From assembly GCA_963821495.1 (NCBI GenBank), contig CAWGEA010000003.1:868001-932000 (forward strand): a DNA stretch of 64,000 nucleotides, written 5' to 3'. Position numbers and translations under genes: made by a program. The notes under the pieces were generated by a model. That model saw only the letters and a program-made list of their open reading frames with translations, was not told where the DNA came from and did no database searches. Positions 17,035 to 25,602 of the stretch are shown one piece after another; positions within the stretch are counted from its first letter, which is position 1; every line of letters begins with the position of its first letter. This stretch comes from AC-32 sp963821495. GTDB lineage: Bacteria; Actinomycetota; Thermoleophilia; Gaiellales; Gaiellaceae.

Positions 17035-17776
17035 CGCGTACGACCGTTTCATGGGCCGCTACTCGCGTCCGCTCGCGCCGGCGTTCGCGGAGTTCGCGGG
17101 GATCCACGAGGGCCAGAGCGTGCTCGACGTCGGCTGCGGCTCGGGCGTCCTGACCGAGGAGCTCGCGCGTCGCCTCGGCGCCGAGCGCGTGGCCGGGGTC
17201 GATCCCTCGCCGCTCCTGCAGGCGTGCGCGGAGCGGGTCCCGGGCGCGGAGCTCAAGCCCGGAACTGCGGAGGCGCTGCCCTGGCCCGACGCCTCGTTCG
17301 ACGGCGCGCTCGCGCAGCTCGTGATCCACTTCATGGACGACCCCGCCGCGGGCGCGGCCGAGATGGCGCGCGTGACGCGGCCGGGCGGCGTCGTCGCCGC
17401 ATCCTCGTGGGACTTCGCCGGCGGGATGGAGATGCTGCGCGTCTACTGGCAGACCGCGAGGGACCTCGACCCCGAGATCTCCGGCGAGAGGCGCTCGTTC
17501 GGCAGCCTCGAGGAGCTCGACGCCCTCTGGCGCGAGCGCGGGTTCGAGGACGTCGAGGCCGGGCCGCTCGAGGTCTCGACGGACTACGAGAACTTCGACG
17601 AGCTCTGGGACTCGTTCCTGCTCGGCGTCGGCCCGGCAGGCGAGTACGTCACGTCGCTGCCGGTCGACCGGCAGGCGGCGCTGCGAGAGGAGTACCACCG
17701 GCGGCTCGGTCAGCCGTCGGGCAGCTTCACCCTCGGCGCCCGCGCGTGGGCCGTCCGCGGCCGCGTCCCAGAGTAG
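17012..17776 (+). CDS. SAM-dependent methyltransferase, class I
   Basis: The 254-aa protein has motif I VLDVGCGSGVLTEELARRLG (about residues 38-58), acidic motif GVDPSPLL, and post-motif segments LPWPDASFDGALAQLVIHFM and MARVTRPGGVVAAS. This is the UbiE/Methyltransf_11 type. The substrate is unknown. ATG 17012 overlaps mobA by 23 nt, so it is the third gene of fdhD-mobA, although no role in molybdenum cofactor synthesis can be claimed. Confidence 0.85.
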   Translation: MTFEVSGDAYDRFMGRYSRPLAPAFAEFAGIHEGQSVLDVGCGSGVLTEELARRLGAERVAGVDPSPLLQACAERVPGAELKPGTAEALPWPDASFDGALAQLVIHFMDDPAAGAAEMARVTRPGGVVAASSWDFAGGMEMLRVYWQTARDLDPEISGERRSFGSLEELDALWRERGFEDVEAGPLEVSTDYENFDELWDSFLLGVGPAGEYVTSLPVDRQAALREEYHRRLGQPSGSFTLGARAWAVRGRVPE

Positions 17777-17784
17777 CCCGCCCG

Positions 17785-19083
<1,299 letters not shown>

Positions 19084-19222
19084 GAGCCGGAGTGTGCCTT
19101 ACCCGGTGGCTGCCACGACCAGAAGAAGCGTCGCCGTCGAGGTCTGCCCCTGGCAGCGGCCTGCGGGCAGCCGTGTCCGGGGGGACGCGGCCCGCACGGC
19201 GAGGGGGAGGGCTCTCCGTGCG

Positions 19223-19450
19223 CTACCAGAGGGGGGACGTCGCCTCGGCGGCGACGGCGGCACCCGCGCGGATGACGCGGATCCGGTGCCCGCGGGGGCA
19301 CGTCGTCCAGCCGAGGTCCTGTCCGAGGCGCAGGGCGCCTTGGGCCGTATGCGCGAGGTGCTCGCCGTGGGCGTCGAGCTCCGCGCAGGCCTGGCAGACG
19401 ACGGTGAAGGCGGTCGTGCGGGCCAGTAAAACGACGGTCTGCTCGTACAT
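19223..19450 (-). CDS. Small putative zinc-ribbon-like protein
   Basis: This 75-aa frame downstream of dnaB contains VVCQACAELDAHG and, 30 residues later, TTCPRGHRIRV. The pair Cys-x2-Cys and Cys-x3-His could bind one zinc. Codon usage fits a gene, but no clear Shine-Dalgarno or -10 box precedes ATG 19448-19450, so the call is tentative. It could be transcribed with dnaB. Confidence 0.45.
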   Translation of the reverse strand: MYEQTVVLLARTTAFTVVCQACAELDAHGEHLAHTAQGALRLGQDLGWTTCPRGHRIRVIRAGAAVAAEATSPLW

Positions 19451-19541
19451 CAGTTCGGAGTCGGCGCTTGCGCTGCCGTCTGGAGCCCGCGCGGGCTTCG
19501 CTCGCGCGGGCGTTCGAGTGTCTGCATGTACGTCTCCATGC

Positions 19542-20891
19542 CTATTGCGAGGGCGCCAGGTCGGCGAACTTCGCGTACCGCTTCAGGAACGAGAGCTTGA
19601 CCGTGTCGGTCGGGCCGTTGCGGTGCTTCGCGAGGTGCACCTCGGCGATGCCCTGCTGGTCGGACTCGTCGTTGTAGTACTCGTCGCGGTAGATGAACAT
19701 CACGAGGTCGGCGTCCTGCTCGATCGAGCCCGACTCGCGCAGGTCGGAGAGGATCGGCCGCTTGTCGTGGCGCTGCTCGACCGCGCGTGAGAGCTGCGAC
19801 ATCGCGAGGATCGGCACGTCGAGGTCGCGGGCCAGGATCTTCAGCGAGCGCGAGATCTGCGAGACCTCCTGCACGCGGTTCTCGACGCTCGCGCCCGAGG
19901 TCATCAGCTGCAGGTAGTCGACGACGATCAGGCCGAGGCTGGGCTCGCGCGACTTCAGCCGGCGCGCCTTCGAGCGGATCTCCATCATCGTGATCGAGCC
20001 CTGGTCGTCGACGTAGATCGGCGCCTTGGCCAGCCGGTCGCACGCAGCCGTCAGCCGGGGCCAGTCGTCGGCTCCTAGCTTGCCGGTGCGCAGGCGCTGC
20101 GACTCGACCTTCGCCTCGCTGCACATCAGCCGCTGGGTCACCTCCGACTTCGACATCTCGAGCGTGAACATGGCCACCGGCACCTCGGCCCGGACGGCGA
20201 GGTTGACGGCCATGCAGAGGCCGAGGCCGGACTTGCCCATGCTCGGGCGGGCGGCGACGATGATCAGGTTCCCGGGCTGGAAGCCTGACGTCAGCCGGTC
20301 GAGGTCGCGGAAGCCGGACGGCGTGCCCGTGACGTCGGCGCCGGCCTCGTAGAGCGCGGTGATCCGCTCGAAGCTGTCCTTCAGCAGCTCCTCGATGTGG
20401 CTGAACTCGCTCGAGACGCGCGACTGCGAGAGATCGAAGACGACCTGCTCCGCGCGGTCGACGAGGTCGGTGGTCTCGCCCGGCCGCTCCCAGCCCAGCT
20501 GGGAGATCTCGCCGCCCGCCCGAATCAGTCCGCGGAGGGTCGCCATCTCGCGCACGATGCGCGCGTAGTGGCCGGCGTTCGCGCTTGCAGGGACGAGCGC
20601 GGCGAGCTCGTGGATGCGGACGCGGCCGCCCGCTGCCTCGAGGTCGCCGCGCTCCTCGAGCTCGTCGACGAGCGTGATCGCGTCGACGGGCTCGCCCTTC
20701 GCGTACAGGGCCAGCGCGGCCCGGTAGATGATCGCGTGGCTCTCGCGGTAGAAGTCACTCGCGTCTAGCACCTCGCTGACCGCCCCGATCGCGCCGGGGG
20801 AGAGCATCATCGCGCCAAGGACTGACTCCTCGGCCTCGAGATTCTGCGGCGGGACCGGGGCGGTCTGCGACGCCTGGGCGAGCTGGGCCAT
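19542..20891 (-). CDS. dnaB: Replicative DNA helicase
   Basis: The 449-aa protein has the N-terminal DnaG-binding domain (QNLEAEESVLGAMMLSPGAI) and a RecA-like core: Walker A ARPSMGKSGL (about residues 212-221), MFTLEMSK, Walker B LIVVDYLQLM and the arginine-finger region RESGSIEQDADLVMFIYR. The hexamer unwinds DNA at the replication fork. It is intact with no intein, unlike some actinobacterial dnaB genes. It is 223 bp downstream of rplI on the same strand. Confidence 0.95.
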   Translation of the reverse strand: MAQLAQASQTAPVPPQNLEAEESVLGAMMLSPGAIGAVSEVLDASDFYRESHAIIYRAALALYAKGEPVDAITLVDELEERGDLEAAGGRVRIHELAALVPASANAGHYARIVREMATLRGLIRAGGEISQLGWERPGETTDLVDRAEQVVFDLSQSRVSSEFSHIEELLKDSFERITALYEAGADVTGTPSGFRDLDRLTSGFQPGNLIIVAARPSMGKSGLGLCMAVNLAVRAEVPVAMFTLEMSKSEVTQRLMCSEAKVESQRLRTGKLGADDWPRLTAACDRLAKAPIYVDDQGSITMMEIRSKARRLKSREPSLGLIVVDYLQLMTSGASVENRVQEVSQISRSLKILARDLDVPILAMSQLSRAVEQRHDKRPILSDLRESGSIEQDADLVMFIYRDEYYNDESDQQGIAEVHLAKHRNGPTDTVKLSFLKRYAKFADLAPSQ

Positions 20892-20992
20892 TGGCCGTTA
20901 CCCAACCACTCCGGGCGCGGCCACGGAAGGCCTGGACGACGGCGCTTTCGACAGGGCTCGCGGGAGCGCGAGCAGCCGGTTTGCAGGCATAA

Positions 20993-21008
20993 GGGAACAC
21001 AGGTTCCC
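20993..21008. promoter_or_regulatory. 16-bp palindrome in the rplI-dnaB gap
   Basis: GGGAAC-ACAG-GTTCCC is a perfect inverted repeat with a 4-nt centre. The same gap (20892-21114) contains several CCTGTGG/CCACAGG words near 21027, 21070, 21090 and 21100, which resemble partial DnaA boxes (TTATCCACA). The palindrome could be an operator or a short hairpin upstream of dnaB. No other gene is seen in this gap. Confidence 0.35.
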
Positions 21009-21114
21009 AGCACCCCCGGACGACACCTGTGGGCGAAAAGGCCGCTCGGAGCGGAAAGTTCATCCCGAAATCCACAGGCGCGGCGCTGCCTGTGGAGAAG
21101 CCTGTGCGCTTTTG

Positions 21115-21840
21115 TTACTGCTCGGCTCGCTCGCCGAGCTCGTCGGCGGCGTCGGCCGCGCGGTCGAACGCGTCCTCCGGAACCTGCCCGGCCTCCGGCG
21201 CGTGTTCGGCATCGATCTCCGCCTCCGGGGCGGTCTCGTCCTCGGCCGGCTCGGTCTCGTCTTCGGCGACGACGGCCTCGAGCTCGGCCTCGACCTGCGC
21301 GTGCTGCGCGTCGGCCTCGGCCTGGGCGGCGGCCTCGGCCTCCGCCTCCGCGGCGGCGATCGCGTCGAGCTCCTCCTGCGGCGGCAGCTCGCCGCCCTCG
21401 GGCACGATCGCGAGCTTGAGCGTCGCGGTCACGTCGGCGAAGAGCTCGACCGGCACCTGGTAGCGGCCGATCCGCTTAATCGAGTCCGGCAGGTCGAGCC
21501 TGCGCCGGTCGATGCGCACCTTCTCGCTCTCCCAGAGCCGCTCGGCGATGTCCGTCGCGGTGACGGAGCCGAACAGCGTGCCCGTCTCGCCGGCGGGGAC
21601 GTCGAAGCGCAGCTCGTTCGCCTCCAGCCGCTGGGCGATCTCCTGCGCCTGCTCGAAGCTCTGCGCTTCGTGGCGGGCGCGCTTGTCCTCGACCTTGCGC
21701 AGCTCCGCGACCTTTGCGGGCGTCGCGGTCTCGGCCAGCTTGCGCGGCAGCAGGTAGTTGCGCGCGAAACCGGGCGCGACGTCGACCACCTCGCCGCGGA
21801 GCCCGACCTTCTCGACGTCCTGTCGGAGGATGACTTCCAT
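21115..21840 (-). CDS. rplI: 50S ribosomal protein L9 with long acidic tail
   Basis: Residues 1-150 are a normal L9: MEVILRQDVEKVGLRGEVV, the invariant GFARNYLLPR, a connecting helix, and the C-terminal domain (GTLFGSVTATDIAERL). L9 binds 23S rRNA near the L1 stalk and limits frameshifting. About 90 further residues follow, made almost only of Ala, Glu and Asp with no Lys, a tail not found in typical L9 (about 150 aa). ATG 21840 is set by the conserved N-terminus and overlaps the rpsR stop. Confidence 0.93.
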   Translation of the reverse strand: MEVILRQDVEKVGLRGEVVDVAPGFARNYLLPRKLAETATPAKVAELRKVEDKRARHEAQSFEQAQEIAQRLEANELRFDVPAGETGTLFGSVTATDIAERLWESEKVRIDRRRLDLPDSIKRIGRYQVPVELFADVTATLKLAIVPEGGELPPQEELDAIAAAEAEAEAAAQAEADAQHAQVEAELEAVVAEDETEPAEDETAPEAEIDAEHAPEAGQVPEDAFDRAADAADELGERAEQ

Positions 21841-22106
21841 CAGCCCGTCGAGTAGGGCAGGAGCGCCATCTCGCGCGCCCGCTTGACCGCGAGCGCGACC
21901 TGCCGCTGGTGGCGGCGGCACGCGCCCGTGATCCGGCGGGAGCGGATCTTGCCCTTCTCCGAGACGTAGCGCCGGAGCTGGTTGATGTTCTTGTAGTCGA
22001 CTTCCTGGATCTTCTCGCGGCAGAAGTAGCAGTTGCGCTTGCGGATCGGGCCGCCGGGTGCTGGCCGGCCCTTGCGCTGCTGCCGCCCGTCTCGCTGCTG
22101 TGGCAT
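21840..22106 (-). CDS. rpsR: 30S ribosomal protein S18
   Basis: The 88-aa protein has the S18 core RKRNCYFCREKIQEVDYKN, LRRYVSEKGKIRSRRITGAC and RRHQRQVALAVKRAREMALL. Cys residues of the zinc-ribbon form of S18 are partly kept (CYFC and GAC). It binds S6 in the platform of the small subunit. ATG and stop overlap the neighbours ssb and rplI by one base each. Confidence 0.95.
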   Translation of the reverse strand: MPQQRDGRQQRKGRPAPGGPIRKRNCYFCREKIQEVDYKNINQLRRYVSEKGKIRSRRITGACRRHQRQVALAVKRAREMALLPYSTG

Positions 22107-22540
22107 CAGAACGGGATGTCGTCGTCGGCGGCGGAGCCGCCGAAGTCGGCGTTCTCGGCCTGCGCGCCGCTCGGGACGAACTGCGGCTGGCCGCCCTCGG
22201 CGTCCTGGCGGCCGCCGAGGAACTGGACGCTGTCGGCGATGATCTCGACCGCCTGGCGCTTGGTTCCGTCCTGTGCGTCCCACTCGCGCCACTCGAGGCG
22301 GCCGTCGATCGCGACCGGCCGGCCCTTCGAGAGGTACTGCGCGCAGTTCTCCCCCTGGTTGCCCCAGACGGTGACGTCGAAGTAGTTCGGCTTCTCCGTC
22401 CACTCGCCGGTCTGGTTGTCCTTGCGGCGGGTGTTGACGGCGATGCGCAGGCTGCAGACGGCCATGCCGCTCGGCGTGTGCCGCAACTCTGGGTCGCGGG
22501 TCAGGTTTCCGACCAGGACGACGCGGTTGATGTTGGCCAT
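22106..22540 (-). CDS. ssb: Single-stranded DNA-binding protein
   Basis: The 144-aa protein begins MANINRVVLVGNLTRDPELR with the OB fold and ends in the acidic tip DDDIPF, which recruits partner proteins to SSB. The linker is short and Gln/Gly-rich. It protects single-stranded DNA during replication and repair. It sits between rpsF and rpsR, the usual bacterial order, with one-base overlaps on both sides. Confidence 0.95.
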   Translation of the reverse strand: MANINRVVLVGNLTRDPELRHTPSGMAVCSLRIAVNTRRKDNQTGEWTEKPNYFDVTVWGNQGENCAQYLSKGRPVAIDGRLEWREWDAQDGTKRQAVEIIADSVQFLGGRQDAEGGQPQFVPSGAQAENADFGGSAADDDIPF

Positions 22541-22941
22541 TACTCGCTCTCCTCTCCGGCGCTGCTCTCGGTCTCTCCATCCTGCCGCGCCGCGGCGGCC
22601 GCCGCTACCGGCTCTTCGGGCGCAGGCGCAGACTCGGGCGGGCGCGTCGAGGCGCCCTGGACACGGCGCACGGCCAGGTGGCGCATGACGCCGTCGGTGA
22701 TCTTCAGGACGCGCGAGATCTCCTCGAGCGTCGCGGGCTCGGCGGCGAAGGTCAGCAGGTGGTAAGAGCCCTCGCCCTTGTGGTCGATCTCGTAGGCCAG
22801 GCGGCGCCGGCCCCAGGGCTCGTGCCTGTCGAAGCTGCCGCCGTCGCGCTCGATCGCCTCGCGCGCGCGTGTCACGATCTCCGTCTGCCGCTCCTCGGGC
22901 AGCTCGGGATCGAGCATGATCAGGATCTCGTAGTCGGTCAC
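22540..22941 (-). CDS. rpsF: 30S ribosomal protein S6
   Basis: The 133-aa protein begins MTDYEILIMLDPELPEE and has the S6 strands WGRRRLAYEIDHKGEGSYHL and ITDGVMRHLAVR, plus an Ala/Glu-rich tail of about 35 residues. It is first in rpsF-ssb-rpsR-rplI. A purine-rich GGGAGG lies 11-16 nt upstream of GTG 22939-22941. Confidence 0.94.
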   Translation of the reverse strand: MTDYEILIMLDPELPEERQTEIVTRAREAIERDGGSFDRHEPWGRRRLAYEIDHKGEGSYHLLTFAAEPATLEEISRVLKITDGVMRHLAVRRVQGASTRPPESAPAPEEPVAAAAAARQDGETESSAGEESE

Positions 22942-23052
22942 GCTCCCGATACCTCCCTTCCTTCGGTCTCAGGCGGCCTCGCCGGCAGGCGGCGCTCGGG
23001 AGCGAACGACGCGATGGCGAGGCAGGAAGGCGGCCAGTGTAGCATCGGCCCC

Positions 23053-23325
23053 GTGAAGGCCCGGACGGCGTGGTTGGCGGGTGCGGCCGGGGCCGCGGTC
23101 GCCGCCTGGCGGAAGTTCCGTCCCGCTCCGGAGCCGGCCGAGGACCCGCGCGCCGAGGAGCTGCGGCGCAAGCTGGACGAGCCCCGCGCGGTCGTCGAGG
23201 AGCAGCACGAAGAGGCCGCCTCGCCCGAGACGCCGGTCGACGAGGCCGACGCGTCGGTCGAGGACCGGCGTGCGGCCGTGCACGAGCGCGCGCGGGCGGC
23301 GGCCGACGAGATGCGCCGCGAGTGA
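23053..23325 (+). CDS. Small membrane-associated hypothetical protein
   Basis: The 90-aa product has one Ala-rich N-terminal hydrophobic helix (about residues 4-18) followed by a highly charged helix of Glu, Asp and Arg with likely coiled-coil character. I do not recognise it. GTG 23053 follows TAGCAT (23040-23045) by 7 nt, a clear leaderless promoter, divergent from the rpsF operon. A hydrolase gene follows in another frame. Confidence 0.65.
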   Translation: MKARTAWLAGAAGAAVAAWRKFRPAPEPAEDPRAEELRRKLDEPRAVVEEQHEEAASPETPVDEADASVEDRRAAVHERARAAADEMRRE

Positions 23326-23836
23326 GGGACGCCTCCTCCTCGTCGACGTCGTCCAGACGTTCGAGCACGAGGACGGGGAGCGGCTCTTGGGATCATTTCG
23401 CTCGCGTCACGAGGGGTTCGTCGCTGCGCTCGAGCTGGCGCGCGGGGACGAGCTGCCGGTCGTCTACGCGAACGACAACTTCGGCGTCTGGGACGGCGAC
23501 GCGCCGCGGCTCGTCCAGTCGGCGCTTGAAGGCCGCGGCGGCGAGCTCGTGGAGGCGGTCGCGCCGCGCAGCGGCGAGACGTGCGTCGTCAAGCCACGCT
23601 ACTCGGCGTTCGACCACACGCCGCTCGAGCTGATCCTCGGCGAGCTCGGCGCGGAGCGGCTGCTCCTGGGCGGGATGTCGACCGAGGGCTGCGTCGCGCA
23701 GACGGCGATCGACGCGCGCGAGCTCGGCTTCAAGGTGACGGTGCTGGCGAGCGCGTGCGCGACGATCGACGAAGCGGTCGAGCGCGTCGCCCTCGAATAC
23801 CTGGAACAGGTCGCCGGCGCCGTCGTCGCGCGGTAG
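23270..23836 (+). CDS. Isochorismatase-family cysteine hydrolase, start unresolved
   Basis: The conserved part starts GRLLLVDVVQTFEHEDGERL at about 23327 and runs through VVYANDNFGVWDG, VVKPRYSAFDHTPLE (catalytic Lys) and GGMSTEGCVAQTAIDARELG (catalytic Cys). This is the nicotinamidase/isochorismatase fold, which cleaves an amide or vinyl ether. The family start should be close to 23322, but the GTG overlapping the previous stop (GTGA) is out of frame; the only in-frame start is GTG 23270, which adds 19 poor-looking residues. A lost base near 23322-23330 or an unusual start is possible. Confidence 0.7.
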   Translation: MRPCTSARGRRPTRCAASEGRLLLVDVVQTFEHEDGERLLGSFRSRHEGFVAALELARGDELPVVYANDNFGVWDGDAPRLVQSALEGRGGELVEAVAPRSGETCVVKPRYSAFDHTPLELILGELGAERLLLGGMSTEGCVAQTAIDARELGFKVTVLASACATIDEAVERVALEYLEQVAGAVVAR

Positions 23837-23992
23837 CGTGGGAACCGTTGCTGACATTCGCCGGCTCAGAGCCGGAACCATCGCTTGGCGGGGAACTACC
23901 CGGCCGTCGGAGCTCCTTTGCCACGCACGCTCACCGCCCTTGATCCGGTGCAAAAGGAGGCATAAAGTGGCGGTCAGCTGCAGAAGGAACGC

Positions 23993-24376
23993 ATGCGGAG
24001 GTATCGCATTCGTCTAATCGTCTTGACGGTCGCGCTCTTCTCGCTCACGGCGGCAACTCCGGCGAGCGCGTTCGCCTATTGGGACTTCTCAGGGTGGCTT
24101 CACCAGTACCCGACGCAGCAGTACGAGTACGGCGAGACGAATCCAGACGTAAGCACGTGGGGCTTTCGTCTCAGCCGCAACAACTGCGAGGCCAAGGCCC
24201 TCTTCGGGGTACGTTCGAACAGCAATGTCGTCCAGAGGAACATTCCCGGGGGCTGCGCGACGCTCGACTGGCCGACGTACTACGACGGACACTATTACTA
24301 CTTCTCGGACGCGAGAAACACGGACGAGGGCTGTTGCGACGTCTACGTGAACGTGCGTGTCGCGCAGACCCTCTGA
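23993..24376 (+). CDS. Small secreted protein
   Basis: The 127-aa product has a clear signal peptide (MRRYRIRLIVLTVALFSLTA, cleavage after PASA near residue 27) and a mature part rich in Tyr, Asn, Trp and Gly with five Cys (two adjacent, GCCDVY). I do not recognise the family; the N-terminus FAYWDFSGWLHQY resembles secreted actinobacterial stress proteins only in general composition. AGAAGGA lies 4 nt before ATG 23993. GC content is lower than in neighbouring genes. Confidence 0.65.
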   Translation: MRRYRIRLIVLTVALFSLTAATPASAFAYWDFSGWLHQYPTQQYEYGETNPDVSTWGFRLSRNNCEAKALFGVRSNSNVVQRNIPGGCATLDWPTYYDGHYYYFSDARNTDEGCCDVYVNVRVAQTL

Positions 24377-24400
24377 GCTGCAGGAAAGGAGCACGTCTAG

Positions 24401-24934
24401 ATGGGACGACGCCGGATCATCTTCGCTGTAGCGGCCGCGGCGGCGGCGATCGCTTCTGGCGGTGTCGCCGTCGCGACGATCCTTCCCGCAGCCGACGAGC
24501 CGGCAAGCACCCTCCTCGATGCGAGGTTAGAGGCGAAGATGGATCAGGCCGTGGCTGCCGGTGCATACAGCCTCACGTGCGAGCCGGCAGCGGACGTTGC
24601 GCTCACCTGCTCGCCGATGAGAGACGAGGACGTAATGCCGGCTTTGAGACGCGGGGGGGCCGTGTACGGACGAACAGTCATTGCTTTTCCTGGCGGGGCG
24701 GACGTCGACGAGGATTCGGGCCCGACCTTCGAACCCACGGATCTTGTCTGCGCGGACGGGACGGGCCCTCAGGTGACGTGTTTGCCGGTGACGGCAGCTG
24801 CCCCTACGGTGCGCGCGGGCGCCGACGTGTTCGTCTTTTACAGCCGCCACAACGTCACCTTTGAGCAGAACGGTCAGGCGGTAAGTCACCTCGACGCGCC
24901 GACGGTACCGCTTCGGGTCTTGCCCGCAAGCTGA
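24401..24934 (+). CDS. Secreted or membrane-anchored hypothetical protein
   Basis: The 177-aa product has an N-terminal hydrophobic segment (residues 6-27) that may be a signal peptide or anchor. The mature part has about six Cys, some in pairs (LTCEPAADVALTCSP, LVCADGTGPQVTCLP), suggesting disulfides outside the cell. AAAGGAG stands before ATG 24401. It follows the gene at 23993 by 24 bp and the two look like one low-GC operon. Its last 49 bp overlap the end of the amidase gene on the other strand. Confidence 0.6.
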   Translation: MGRRRIIFAVAAAAAAIASGGVAVATILPAADEPASTLLDARLEAKMDQAVAAGAYSLTCEPAADVALTCSPMRDEDVMPALRRGGAVYGRTVIAFPGGADVDEDSGPTFEPTDLVCADGTGPQVTCLPVTAAAPTVRAGADVFVFYSRHNVTFEQNGQAVSHLDAPTVPLRVLPAS

Positions 24935-25602
24935 GGCTTCGGTTCGTGCGGCGCGCTCAGCGTGGGGACGAAGGCGGCGACGCCGAGGGCGATCCCACGT
25001 GCGACTCGCTGCTGGTACGCGCCGGTCTTCAGGCGGCGTGACTCCGCCGGGTTCGTCAGGAAGCCGGTCTCGACGAGCACGGCGGGCACGTTCGCCCAGT
25101 TGAACCCGGTCAGGTCGGAGCGCTTCACCACCCCGCGGTCGGCGGCGCCGGTCGAGCGCACGACCGCCGTCTGCAGCGCGCGGCCGGCGCGCAGGCTGCG
25201 CGCGTAGATGTCGTCCGTCCAACCTCGGTGCCAGGCGGGGACGAGCGTCGAGACGCCGTGCATCGAGCGCGAGGTCGAGCCGTCGGCGTGGATGCGCACC
25301 ATCAGCGCCGCGTGCCGCCGGTTGCAGAAGCGTGCCCGCGCGATGTTGCCGTCGCCGTCGCCGAGGTGGATCGTCGGGCCCGTCCGCGTCATCGCCACGC
25401 GGTAGCCACGCCCGAGCAGCAGCTGCCGCGCGCGCCGCGCGATCGCGAGCGCGACCGCCGCCTCGCCGGAGGCCCCGCCGCCGTCCTTGATCTTCATCGT
25501 CCGCGAACCGGGGCCGATCGGCTCCACCTGCTGCCCGATCGCCGGCGGCGTCCCGTGCCCGGGATCGAGGCAGACGAGCGGCGGCGGCGCCGCGGCGATC
25601 AC
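24886..25602 (-). CDS. N-acetylmuramoyl-L-alanine amidase (Amidase_3)
   Basis: The 238-aa protein has the zinc ligands of Amidase_3: His in LDPGHGTPP, Glu in GASGEAAVALAIARR and His in VRIHADGS, plus the catalytic Glu in VLVETGFLTNP. It cleaves the bond between MurNAc and the stem peptide of peptidoglycan. No signal peptide is visible after GTG 25600-25602, which overlaps the esterase stop (GTGA); either it is exported by another route or the true N-terminus differs. Confidence 0.85.
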   Translation of the reverse strand: MIAAAPPPLVCLDPGHGTPPAIGQQVEPIGPGSRTMKIKDGGGASGEAAVALAIARRARQLLLGRGYRVAMTRTGPTIHLGDGDGNIARARFCNRRHAALMVRIHADGSTSRSMHGVSTLVPAWHRGWTDDIYARSLRAGRALQTAVVRSTGAADRGVVKRSDLTGFNWANVPAVLVETGFLTNPAESRRLKTGAYQQRVARGIALGVAAFVPTLSAPHEPKPQLAGKTRSGTVGASR

